IMG/VR virus record: IMGVR_UViG_3300044765_000197
Coordinates: 1 to 26,122 of that record
Direction: 5' to 3' (one strand)
Origin: a virus
Length of the DNA stretch: 26,122 nucleotides
Of this stretch, positions 13,125 to 20,449 are shown in pieces; the first letter of the stretch is position 1; every line of letters begins with the position of its first letter. The notes beneath the pieces are model-generated. The model had not been told where the DNA came from. It searched no databases and was given only the letters and a program-made list of their open reading frames with translations. The translations under genes were made by a program, and so were the position numbers.

Positions 13125-13549
13125 CCGTCTGGCACCACTCGCGGCGCGGCCGCATCGAAGGCGACCTGCTCCGCCAGGACGACACCTGGGCGCACATCCG
13201 CCTCACGGCTCCGACCGACCTCGCAGACCGCGCCCTGCGCCCGACGCAGCATGACGGCTTCGAGGCAGGCGAGACCATCACCGTCCGCCGTGAGCACCTC
13301 ACCGAGGTCATCCGGCCCACCACCGCACAGCTGCTCGACTTCGCCGCCCGCCACCCCGGCAAGCACGACTCCCGCGTCGACCAAGCCATCCGCGACGAGC
13401 TCCGCATCACCCCCACCCGCTACATCCAGCTGCTCACCGACGCGATCCGCACCCCCGAAGCCCTGCAGCACGACCCACAGACGACCCGCCGGCTCCTCCG
13501 CGAGGAAGCCGCTGCGGAAGCCGCACGCGCTCGCCGCGTCCACCCCTGA
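13121..13549 (+). CDS. Protein with DUF3263-like C-terminal domain
   Basis: A 142-residue protein with two parts. The N-terminal ~65 residues (WHHSRRGRIEGDLLRQDDTWAHIRL) look like a small beta barrel. The C-terminal part (LLDFAARHPGKHDSRVDQAIRDELRITPTRYIQLLTDAI, then HDPQTTRRLLR) resembles the actinobacterial DUF3263 domain, a small HTH-like module with the T-R-Y-x-Q-L-L motif. The role is unknown; DNA binding is likely. Confidence 0.7.
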   Translation: MTVWHHSRRGRIEGDLLRQDDTWAHIRLTAPTDLADRALRPTQHDGFEAGETITVRREHLTEVIRPTTAQLLDFAARHPGKHDSRVDQAIRDELRITPTRYIQLLTDAIRTPEALQHDPQTTRRLLREEAAAEAARARRVHP

Positions 13550-13560
13550 AAGGAACCACC

Positions 13561-13719
13561 ATGACCCCCGTCGAACTCGTCCGGTGGGCGCTCGCCGTGC
13601 TCGTCTGCGTCGTCGTGCTCGCCGTGATCGCGCTCCTCATCGGAGCCACGATCGCCGGCATCCGCAACGCCAACCGCAAGGCCAAGCAGCAGCTGCCGAA
13701 CGACCACCAGATCCTCTGA
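13561..13719 (+). CDS. Small membrane protein
   Basis: A 52-residue protein with one long hydrophobic helix (residues ~7-33, ALAVLVCVVVLAVIALLIGA) and a basic C-terminal tail (RNANRKAKQQ). An AAGGAA ribosome binding site lies a few bases upstream of the ATG. No family recognised. Confidence 0.65.
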   Translation: MTPVELVRWALAVLVCVVVLAVIALLIGATIAGIRNANRKAKQQLPNDHQIL

Positions 13720-13746
13720 CCCGCCCGACACCCCGAAGGAACCACC

Positions 13747-15231
13747 ATGGCCACGAAGTACGACCCCACCACCGCCGACCCCGGCCAGATCGAGAAGATC
13801 CCCGCCGGGCAGATCGTCATCGACCCCAACGTCCGCAAGGACATCCGCCGCGACCCCAGCTTCGTCTCCTCGATCCGCGTGCTCGGCTTCCAGCAGTACC
13901 CCGTCGGCTACCGCGACGGCGACCAGGTCCACATCACCGTCGGACAGCGCCGCATCAGCGCCGCCCTCGAAATCGGGTGGGACGTCGTCCCCATCGTCAT
14001 CAAGCCCCGCCGCGACGCCGAAGCCGACCGCATCGAGGAGCTCCGCCTCATCGAGCAGATCGCCGAGAACGAGCAGCGCGCACCCCTCACCCCCGCCGAG
14101 CTCGCCGCCGGCTACAAGCAGCTCGCGCTCCTCGGCGTCACCGACGAGCAGATCGCCCGCAAGACCAACGCGCCCAAGACCACCGTGCAGACCGCGCTCG
14201 CCGTGGCCGCATCCGACGTCGCCACCGCGGCGCTCGAAGCCCGCCCGATCACGCTCGAGCAGGCGGCGCTGCTCGTCGAGTTCGAGGACGACCCCGCGGC
14301 CATCGAAGCCATCACCGAAACCCTCGCCGAGCGCCCCGAGCAGGTCGAACACACCGCCGCCCGGATCCGCAAGGACCGCGAGGTCGCCGCCGCCGTCGAC
14401 GCCAAGGTGAACGAGCTCGAGCAGGCCGGTTGGTTCGTCCAGCGCGAGGAGAGCAGCTACGGGTGGAAGGCGCCCGCCGGCACCTACACGCTCCGCCACC
14501 TGTACCGCGCCGGCGACCCGAACGAGGAGCAACTCCTCCCCGAGGACGTCGCCGAGCTCGATCAGCGCCATGCGGTCGTCTACCCCACCCCCTACCGCGA
14601 CGAACTCGTCGAGGCCCGCTACTACATCGGCAACCCCACCGACCAGGGACTCGAGATCTTCGACCACGCCAAGCCCGCCGCTGGGAAGGGCGAACTCACC
14701 GAGGAGGAGAAGGCGGCCCGCCGGCAGAAGCGCGCCGACAAGGCCGACATGATCACCGCCACCGCAGTCCGCCGCGCCTGGATCCGCGACTTCCTCACCC
14801 AGAAGACCGCCACCAAGATCCTCACCGCCCCCGGCATGCCCCGCTGGATCACCCACGCCATGTTCCAGACCGCCGACTGCCTCGGCCACAACCAGCGCGA
14901 CGGCAACGCCCGCGACCTCGCCTGGGAACTCCTCGGCCTCGACATCCCCTCCACGAAATACGCCTACCAGTCCCGCAACGCCTCCGCCCAGTTCATCAAC
15001 GACCACCCGAACCTCGCCCTCGCACTCACCGCCGCCTACGCGATCGCGCTCGCCGAAGACGTCCTCGGTGACCCGAAGCACTACTGGGCGGGAACACAGC
15101 CGGCTGAGCTCGTCCCCTACCTCGAGCAGCTCGCCGAGTGGGGATACACGCTGTCCGACGTCGAGCAGCGCCTCGTCGACTCCCGCCGTGACGCATTCGC
15201 TGCGGCCCGGGCGAAGGAGCTCGCAGCGTGA
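13747..15231 (+). CDS. ParB/Spo0J-like DNA-binding protein
   Basis: A 494-residue protein. The N-terminal ParB/sulfiredoxin-like domain has the conserved arginine motif GQRRISAALEIGW (near residue 70) and box ENEQRAPLTPAELAAGY (residues ~108-125). It is followed by the ParB HTH (LLGVTDEQIARKTNAPKTTVQTAL, ~130-155). The ~300-residue C-terminal extension is unusual for ParB and not recognised. No ParA-type ATPase is nearby, so plasmid-style partition is unlikely; phage ParB-like proteins may act as CTP-binding clamps, nucleases or regulators. A GAAGGAACC site precedes the ATG. Confidence 0.82.
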   Translation: MATKYDPTTADPGQIEKIPAGQIVIDPNVRKDIRRDPSFVSSIRVLGFQQYPVGYRDGDQVHITVGQRRISAALEIGWDVVPIVIKPRRDAEADRIEELRLIEQIAENEQRAPLTPAELAAGYKQLALLGVTDEQIARKTNAPKTTVQTALAVAASDVATAALEARPITLEQAALLVEFEDDPAAIEAITETLAERPEQVEHTAARIRKDREVAAAVDAKVNELEQAGWFVQREESSYGWKAPAGTYTLRHLYRAGDPNEEQLLPEDVAELDQRHAVVYPTPYRDELVEARYYIGNPTDQGLEIFDHAKPAAGKGELTEEEKAARRQKRADKADMITATAVRRAWIRDFLTQKTATKILTAPGMPRWITHAMFQTADCLGHNQRDGNARDLAWELLGLDIPSTKYAYQSRNASAQFINDHPNLALALTAAYAIALAEDVLGDPKHYWAGTQPAELVPYLEQLAEWGYTLSDVEQRLVDSRRDAFAAARAKELAA

Positions 15232-15311
15232 TCGGGGAGATCATCCTCGCCGTGATCGTGTTCGTCGTGCTCGTCGCGATCGTGGCGCTCAACGTCTGGC
15301 TCGAGCGGTGA
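15228..15311 (+). CDS. 27-residue membrane peptide
   Basis: Starts at GTG 15228, overlapping the ParB-like gene stop (GTGA), and ends at TGA 15309-15311, overlapping the GTG of the next gene. The product MIGEIILAVIVFVVLVAIVALNVWLER is almost entirely one membrane helix with charged ends. Perfect coupling on both sides is the main argument that it is a real gene. Confidence 0.55.
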   Translation: MIGEIILAVIVFVVLVAIVALNVWLER

Positions 15312-15520
15312 GCCGCGGCCCGTACCGGCGCGCACCCCGCCGGCACATCAGCGAAGCGACCCACCGCGTCGGCGACATCATCACCGTCGGCGCCACCCGG
15401 TGGCTCATCCAGCAGATCACCGGCAAGGACGTCGTCCTCGAAGCCACCAACACCCTCGCCGGCATCGTCTGGCGCACCACCCTCACCAACCTCCCCAACC
15501 CGAACAAGGAGCTCCAATGA
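15308..15520 (+). CDS. Small hypothetical protein, beta-barrel-like
   Basis: A 70-residue protein from GTG 15308 (GTGA). A basic N-terminus (RGPYRRAPRRH) precedes a pattern of short strands (VGDIITVGATRWLIQQI, KDVVLEATN, IVWRTTL) that suggests an SH3-like barrel. Family not recognised. Stop overlaps the next ATG. Confidence 0.6.
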   Translation: MSRGPYRRAPRRHISEATHRVGDIITVGATRWLIQQITGKDVVLEATNTLAGIVWRTTLTNLPNPNKELQ

Positions 15521-16956
15521 GCAGCAGCGACCTCTTCACCGCCGACTACCCCCACGGCACCCCCGAAGGCTTCGACGGCCCCGACGGGCATGACGGATGC
15601 CGCGGCGGCGCATGCCCCGGCGCCGACATGTGGGGCCTCTCCTGCAAGCGAGCCAAGCAGCTCAGCCGCAGCGACTACCAGTACCAGAAGCTCGCCGCAC
15701 AGGGCCTCACCCCCGCAGCGATCGCCGACGAGCTCGGCCTCGTCCCCACCGGTGCGACCGCTGCCCCGGTGACGAAGCGCGCACCCAAGCCCAAGCCCGC
15801 CGACCGCGCCGCCGCCAAGAAGGCCGCGAAAGCCGAAGTCGCCGCAGCGTTCGCAGTCGACGAGGAGCTGCTCGACAACGGCCCCGACACGAACCTCAGC
15901 GACCAGCACGACGCGGGATACACCGAGGTCATGGATGACAGCGTCGGGCTGCAGGAGCAGATCCAGACGCTCCTCCCGCAGATCGAGCCCGAGATCGCCG
16001 CCTACCTCGGGCGTCCCGGCGAGCTCACCGCCATCTCCATCGATGTGCAGGGTACCGAAAGCTCGGTCGAAAACCCCACGCCGGCCGCAGCACCTACGCC
16101 GAAGGAGATCCGCACCTGGGCAATCGAACGCGGCTACGAGGTCAAGCCCATGGGCAAGCTCCCGCAACACATCATCGACCACTACTGGGAGACCCACGGC
16201 CTCCTTGGCCGGCCCGCCCACTACGCCCCCGCCAAGGTGGACCCGGACACCGACCAGGTGGACACCGAGACCCCCGCAGCGGCCACGATCGTCCCCGAAC
16301 CGGACGGCCGACGCCCCGAGTGGGCCCACGTCACGCTCACCGAAGACCTCGCCCGCGCCCAGACCGAACGCGACGCGCTCGCCGAAGAACTCGAAGAGAC
16401 CAAGGGCGAGCTCACCCGAGCCCGCGGCCTCGCCGCCCGCCTCGAGGAAGAACTCGCCCGCGACCGCGAGGAGCACGCCGCGGAGATCTCCGACCTCCAC
16501 CTCCAGCTCAGCGGCAGCCACCACGGCATCCAGCAGCGCATCCAGCAGCTCGAGGAATCCATCGCATCGCTCGAGCAGGACGAGCGGATCCGCGCATGGG
16601 AGCTCGTCACCAGCCACCGCGCCTTCGCAGGATGCCACGACGAGGAAGCCCCGCTGATCACCAGCATCCTCAAGCGCCTCAACGAGCTCACCAACCAGAA
16701 CGAGGCCAGCACGATCGCACGCCTGTCCAGCGCGCTCGAACTCACGATCCGGAAGTGGGCCGCCGAACGCGAACGCGGCGACCACCTCGCCGAAGTCCTC
16801 GCCGCTAAAGACTGGCTCGATCAGATGCGCCGTGAAGAGACGCACCGGCGACTGGCGGCGATCACGGACCGCATCCCCGCCACCCCCGACGACGACGGCA
16901 TCCAGCGCCCCGGACTGGCCCGCCGTATCCGCCGCGGATGGATGACCGGCCGATGA
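15517..16956 (+). CDS. Protein with embedded Lsr2-like DNA-binding domain and coiled coil
   Basis: A 479-residue multi-part protein. The N-terminus has a Cys cluster (CRGGACPGADMWGLSC) and a short HTH-like segment (LTPAAIADELG). An Ala/Lys linker (KPKPADRAAAKKAAKAE) follows. At residues ~192-228, EIRTWAIERGYEVKPMGKLPQHIIDHYW matches the C-terminal DNA-binding domain of Lsr2, where the R-G-R minor-groove hook is replaced by M-G-K. Residues ~271-354 are a long coiled coil, and the C-terminus is basic (RRIRRGW). Lsr2 silences AT-rich foreign DNA in actinobacteria, so a phage relative could counteract or mimic it. That function is inference. Confidence 0.75.
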   Translation: MSSSDLFTADYPHGTPEGFDGPDGHDGCRGGACPGADMWGLSCKRAKQLSRSDYQYQKLAAQGLTPAAIADELGLVPTGATAAPVTKRAPKPKPADRAAAKKAAKAEVAAAFAVDEELLDNGPDTNLSDQHDAGYTEVMDDSVGLQEQIQTLLPQIEPEIAAYLGRPGELTAISIDVQGTESSVENPTPAAAPTPKEIRTWAIERGYEVKPMGKLPQHIIDHYWETHGLLGRPAHYAPAKVDPDTDQVDTETPAAATIVPEPDGRRPEWAHVTLTEDLARAQTERDALAEELEETKGELTRARGLAARLEEELARDREEHAAEISDLHLQLSGSHHGIQQRIQQLEESIASLEQDERIRAWELVTSHRAFAGCHDEEAPLITSILKRLNELTNQNEASTIARLSSALELTIRKWAAERERGDHLAEVLAAKDWLDQMRREETHRRLAAITDRIPATPDDDGIQRPGLARRIRRGWMTGR

Positions 16957-17741
16957 CACCCGACACCGATCACATCGCCACCGCGCTCGCCGCAGTCGCC
17001 GACACCGCCGATCCGGTCACGATCCAGGACATCATCGCCCTGGTCGACGAGCTCGCGATCGCCTCCTCCCCCACACCCCGATCCACCATCACCCGGCCGG
17101 CGCTGCTCACCATGCTCCGCGACGCCGTCGCCCCCAACCTCGGATCCACCGGGGCAGGGCGCGGCGCCGGCCGCAGCATCCCCATCGACGCCGGCGCCCT
17201 CACCCTCTGGGAAGACGTCACCGGCCGCATCGAAGCCCTCCACGAGGACCTCGAGGGCGAAGCACCCGTGACCGGGTCACACGAGCAGATCCTCCTCGCC
17301 TGGTCCCGCGAGCTCCTCGCCGCAGCCAACAGCCCGCACGGCCTCAACCAGGACGCGATCGACTACGCCCACCACCGCGTCGCCCGCATCCGCAACCTCA
17401 TCCGCGACCACTTCGACCCGCCCCGCATCGGCGAGATCCTCGGCGCCGCCTGCCTCGACTGCGGAGAGACACAGGTGCTCCTCCTGATCGACGGCGAAGA
17501 GATCCCCGCCCCTGCCGTCATCACAATCCGCCGCGGCAACGACCCCCTCATCGTCCACTGCCGCGTCTGCGCCGAGACCTGGTCCACCGAAGACCTCGAA
17601 CTCCTCGACCGCTTCCGCTGGGCCCAACGCCGCACGGAGCGGATCCACGACCTCACCACCCCCCTCAACGACGACGACTGGCACCACATCCGCCTCGAGC
17701 TCCGCGACAACGCCGCCCCGAAGAACAGGAACCACGCATGA
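16953..17741 (+). CDS. Hypothetical protein with CxxC pair
   Basis: A 262-residue protein. The N-terminal helical part contains a Gly/Arg-rich turn (GAGRGAGRSIPIDAGALTLWEDV) that I associate with a common actinophage family of unknown function. The C-terminal half has two C-x2-C knuckles (CLDCGE and CRVCAE, residues ~167-207) forming a probable zinc ribbon. I use the ATG at 16953, which overlaps the previous TGA; an in-frame ATG at 16938 would overlap by more. Role unknown. Confidence 0.7.
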   Translation: MTPDTDHIATALAAVADTADPVTIQDIIALVDELAIASSPTPRSTITRPALLTMLRDAVAPNLGSTGAGRGAGRSIPIDAGALTLWEDVTGRIEALHEDLEGEAPVTGSHEQILLAWSRELLAAANSPHGLNQDAIDYAHHRVARIRNLIRDHFDPPRIGEILGAACLDCGETQVLLLIDGEEIPAPAVITIRRGNDPLIVHCRVCAETWSTEDLELLDRFRWAQRRTERIHDLTTPLNDDDWHHIRLELRDNAAPKNRNHA

Positions 17742-18064
17742 CCCGCTACATCACCATCACCAGCCAACGCTTCCCGACCGACTACGACCGCGCCTTCCTC
17801 GTCGAGCTCACCGACAACCACGGCACCGTGAAAGCCGAAGGCACCTACGCACAGATCACCGACCTCCTCACCAAGCTCAACAGCGACACCAACACCGAGC
17901 CCAACAACGACGACTTCGCCCACGACCGAGCCGGACGACTCCGACGCATCCACGACCTCCTCAGCAGCCTCGACTTCGACCACACCTTCCCCCCGGACAC
18001 CGCCTGGGGAGCCGTCCTCCGCGAAGCACTCGCGCTCGCCGCAGAGGACGGAGGCCAGGCATGA
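17738..18064 (+). CDS. Hypothetical protein
   Basis: A 108-residue acidic protein, starting MTRYITITSQRFPTDYD, alpha/beta in pattern. No recognised family. Overlaps neighbours by four bases on both sides. Its coding strand is extremely C-rich, like the preceding genes and unlike the next one. Confidence 0.6.
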   Translation: MTRYITITSQRFPTDYDRAFLVELTDNHGTVKAEGTYAQITDLLTKLNSDTNTEPNNDDFAHDRAGRLRRIHDLLSSLDFDHTFPPDTAWGAVLREALALAAEDGGQA

Positions 18065-18240
18065 CCAAGGTCGTGCTGCTCGGCGGACCCTTCGATCGCC
18101 GAGAGATCGACATCCGACGGGAGCCTCCGCGCTTGGAAGTCGCAGGGAGGATCTACGAGCGGATCAATGACCCAGAAACGGGTGCGTCTCTCGGCGCCTA
18201 CGTCATCGCAGATCGCACGGATGGGACGGAGGAGCGATGA
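18061..18240 (+). CDS. Small hypothetical protein
   Basis: A 59-residue protein reading MTKVVLLGGPFDRREIDIRR and ending in ADRTDGTEER. ATG overlaps the previous TGA and its TGA overlaps the next ATG, so it fills an otherwise empty slot in the operon exactly. A short alternating pattern (LLGGPF, EVAGRIYERI, GAYVIAD) suggests a small beta fold. Base usage is less C-biased than upstream genes, hinting at a separate origin. Confidence 0.65.
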   Translation: MTKVVLLGGPFDRREIDIRREPPRLEVAGRIYERINDPETGASLGAYVIADRTDGTEER

Positions 18241-18524
18241 GCGAGGGACCGATCAGCCAGGCCCGCCGTGCGTGGCTGCCGCCGAAGACGAGCACGAACC
18301 CGAAGACGGCGAAGCACCTCACCGAGCACCTCGGCGGGCTGCCGCTGTGCGGCTACCGCAAGCCCACAGCGGAGACCAACGACCCGACGCGGGCGACGTG
18401 CGCGAACTGCCTCGCCGCATACAACGCAGATCGCACGATTGGCGCGAGCGATGAGTGGGACGAGACCGAACCCGACCTGGCGCTAAGGTCGTCTCAACAA
18501 CCAGGAGGGGACCCCACATCATGA
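18237..18524 (+). CDS. Small protein with Cys motif
   Basis: A 95-residue protein with LCGYRKPTAETNDPTRATCANCLAAY in the middle (a first Cys, then C-x2-C), a probable partial zinc knuckle seen in many actinophage small proteins. Function unknown. The AGGAGG that serves the next gene lies inside its 3' end. Confidence 0.6.
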   Translation: MSEGPISQARRAWLPPKTSTNPKTAKHLTEHLGGLPLCGYRKPTAETNDPTRATCANCLAAYNADRTIGASDEWDETEPDLALRSSQQPGGDPTS

Positions 18525-19099
18525 CCCAGACCGTCGCCCAGGCTCAGGACGTTGTCGACCGTAGGCGAGCGCAGCTCCACGCGGCTCTGCCGGGGATCGT
18601 GGAAGCGTTTCAGAAGACCCTGCAGTCCGCGTTCGACCAGATCATCCAGCAGACGGTCATCAAGCAGCCGTCCATCACGAACGGGATCAACGCGGCGGAT
18701 CTCGGCGCGCTCAAGTTCAACATCAACGAGGCGAGCAAGCAGGCCCTCGGCACGGTCGCCAAGACGATCGACGAGTTGCGATTCGATGACATGGCGAGGC
18801 GCGCCCAGCCCAACATCAGCGGCATGGCCTACGTGCGCGCCGATCAGATCATCGACCCCCTGCTGACTCCGGTGTTCCGTCTGCTCGAAAGAGCCGGCTA
18901 CAACGTCGCCACGTACAGGAGCGGGACGAACGCTGAGTACAGCAGCTCCAACCTGCGAGGTGTCGACCTCGCTGCCGATACCGCATCCCGCACCCTCGAC
19001 CGACTGATCGAGGACTACGGGAAGGCCAAGTTCGAACTCCGCAAGGCGGAGGACGCCGTGGCGGAGACGGAAGCCCGAAGTGCATGGGACAACGCATAA
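18521..19099 (+). CDS. Hypothetical protein, end of the early operon
   Basis: A 192-residue mainly helical protein (QDVVDRRRAQLHAALPGIVEAF, C-terminal helix YGKAKFELRKAEDAVAE). It has the strongest ribosome binding site of the operon (AGGAGG about 12 bases before the ATG) and a 4-base overlap with the previous gene. No family recognised. A structured intergenic region follows. Confidence 0.65.
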   Translation: MTQTVAQAQDVVDRRRAQLHAALPGIVEAFQKTLQSAFDQIIQQTVIKQPSITNGINAADLGALKFNINEASKQALGTVAKTIDELRFDDMARRAQPNISGMAYVRADQIIDPLLTPVFRLLERAGYNVATYRSGTNAEYSSSNLRGVDLAADTASRTLDRLIEDYGKAKFELRKAEDAVAETEARSAWDNA

Positions 19100-19211
19100 C
19101 CCGACAGTCACACCCCGCGACACGCCGCGGAGGTGCGCGCTCGCCGTGTGACGCCCGAAATTCGTGTTACAGTTTCGGCGCGCGGTAGAAGTGTTTCTAT
19201 CGCCAGGACAG

Positions 19212-19239
19212 ACGCCCTGAGCCCATCGGCTCGGGGCGT
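19212..19239 (+). terminator. Strong hairpin, probable intrinsic terminator
   Basis: A 12-bp stem, ACGCCCTGAGCC at 19212-19223 and GGCTCGGGGCGT at 19228-19239, with one T-G wobble and loop CATC. It is followed by TCGTCGTT. It would end transcripts of the early operon or a short leader RNA. Confidence 0.6.
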
Positions 19240-19284
19240 TCGTCGTTAAGGGGAGAGCGCGTCGTGGGTGGTTCCCGACGAGCA

Positions 19285-19318
19285 CCGTGCCTCGCGTCCC
19301 CCAGAACGCGAGGCACGG
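19285..19318. repeat. Perfect 13-bp inverted repeat upstream of the HNH gene
   Basis: CCGTGCCTCGCGT at 19285-19297 and ACGCGAGGCACGG at 19306-19318 around CCCCCAGA. Only two bases separate it from the GAGGAGG ribosome binding site, so it could affect translation of the HNH gene, act as a second terminator or be a protein-binding site for packaging. Confidence 0.6.
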
Positions 19319-19333
19319 CCCGAGGAGGTAGCG

Positions 19334-19639
19334 ATGTCCGCCGTGCACCAGGATCCCCGCCAGGCTCGCGCCCTGCAGGAGTTGCGCGGCCGTGGTGAGA
19401 TCCAGGAGTGCTGGTCCTGCCACCGCGAGCTGCACGCCTCAGCACGCAAGCCCAGCCCCTACGCCATCACCGTCGGCCACTACACGGACGTCGACCTCGG
19501 CCTCACTGATCCGTTCGACCCCGCAAGCTACGGCCCGCAGTGCGCGCCCTGCAACTACGCCGGCGGCGCCCGTCGCACTAACGCCAAGCGCCGCGGCGAG
19601 ACCGGCCTCGAACTCACCACCTCCCCCGACTGGACGTGA
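19334..19639 (+). CDS. HNH endonuclease, packaging-associated
   Basis: A 101-residue protein with an HNH treble-clef: CWSCHREL (first Cys pair, ~residues 29-36), VGHYTDVDLGLTDPFDP (catalytic His region) and PQCAPCNYAGGARRTN (second Cys pair). Small HNH proteins encoded just before terminase are common in HK97-type phages and work with the large terminase in DNA cutting. A GAGGAGG site eight bases before the ATG supports the start. Confidence 0.8.
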   Translation: MSAVHQDPRQARALQELRGRGEIQECWSCHRELHASARKPSPYAITVGHYTDVDLGLTDPFDPASYGPQCAPCNYAGGARRTNAKRRGETGLELTTSPDWT

Positions 19640-19645
19640 CTGCTC

Positions 19646-19837
19646 ATGCTCGCATGGATCATCGCTGCCGCCAGCCTGTGGCGTGGCCTCACCCCCGATG
19701 AGGTGGACCAGGTCGCTGCCGAGGTACAGACCAGGCTGACAGAGCAGGCAATCGACCCGATCAATGTGACCGCGAGCGGAGCACTCACGATGCTCGACAC
19801 CGCGATCGCCGTGGTCCTGGAGCGGTGCCGCCGGTAG
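19646..19837 (+). CDS. Small hypothetical protein
   Basis: A 63-residue protein with a hydrophobic start (MLAWIIAAASLW) followed by a helical acidic part (TPDEVDQVAAEVQTRLTEQ). It might be a short helical adaptor or a weak membrane anchor. The preceding stop is six bases upstream. No family recognised. Confidence 0.5.
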   Translation: MLAWIIAAASLWRGLTPDEVDQVAAEVQTRLTEQAIDPINVTASGALTMLDTAIAVVLERCRR

Positions 19838-19918
19838 ATCGGTCCGTTTTTTCGCATCGTGGAGGTGCGACAAGACCGCGCCATCTTCCATTTCTCTCTC
19901 TCCGACTCGGGAGGGCCG

Positions 19919-20449
19919 ATGTCGTCACGGCCGAAACTGCCACCGCACGGCACGCCCGAGCGCTATCGGCTCGAGCGGAAGGCCGGCAAGACGTGCGACC
20001 GCTGCCGAGCCCGCATGGCCAGTCTTCGCAAGGAGCAGCGCGCCAACGCCGCCGCCGCCGACGCGCGGTCGAAGATCCGCGCTCTGCCCCCCGCGGCTGA
20101 CGACACGGTTAACGACACGAAGGTCGAACCGCCGACCGCGCGAGGCGGCCGCGGCAGAGGCGACGGCCCTGGCGTGATGGAGATCTCCGTTCAGGCGGAT
20201 ATCGACGAGATCGACGAGAGCCTGCAGGTGCCGTTCCACCGCACGCTCGCGAAGCTCGCCATCGGCCTCGCCAAGGAGATCGACGACAAGGACACCTCAG
20301 ACACCGCCCGCCGCGACGCCCGCAAACAGCTCTTCGAGGTGCTCAAGTCCATGCGCACGCAGAAGGAGGGCGATGATGCCTCGGCGCTCCACGTCCTCCT
20401 CGAGCAAGCAGGATTCGGGGTTCCCCTCGTACCTGGCGGTCCCTCCTAG
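19919..20449 (+). CDS. terS: Terminase small subunit
   Basis: A 176-residue protein. The N-terminus has a basic Cys-containing segment (HGTPERYRLERKAGKTCDRCRARM). After an Ala-rich and Gly/Arg-rich linker, a helical C-terminal half (VPFHRTLAKLAIGLAKEIDDKD, ARKQLFEVLKSM) resembles oligomerisation regions of actinophage small terminases. The assignment rests mainly on location directly before the large subunit. ATG 19919 has a GGGAGGG site; an in-frame GTG at 19859 would add 20 residues. Its last 74 bases overlap the large terminase gene in another frame. Confidence 0.72.
   Translation: MSSRPKLPPHGTPERYRLERKAGKTCDRCRARMASLRKEQRANAAAADARSKIRALPPAADDTVNDTKVEPPTARGGRGRGDGPGVMEISVQADIDEIDESLQVPFHRTLAKLAIGLAKEIDDKDTSDTARRDARKQLFEVLKSMRTQKEGDDASALHVLLEQAGFGVPLVPGGPS

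Larger units (their letters stand above)
19100..19333 (+). promoter_or_regulatory. Structured intergenic region between early and packaging genes
   Basis: A possible -10 TACAGT is at 19168-19173 with only a weak -35 (TGTGAC). It is followed by a stem-loop around GGTAGAA-gtg-TTTCTATC (about 19184-19202) and then by the two strong hairpins listed separately. The position just before HNH endonuclease and terminase genes is where late-gene promoters and cos sites are commonly found in cos phages; neither is proven here. Confidence 0.45.

Noticed and set aside
13420-15081. 553-codon minus-strand open frame opposite the ParB-like gene
   Set aside because: Gly/Val/Glu/Asp repeats produced by the C-rich plus strand; no start signal or family resemblance.
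15289-16959. 556-codon minus-strand open frame opposite the Lsr2-like gene
   Set aside because: Same type of compositional shadow; the plus-strand frame has recognisable domains and start-stop coupling.
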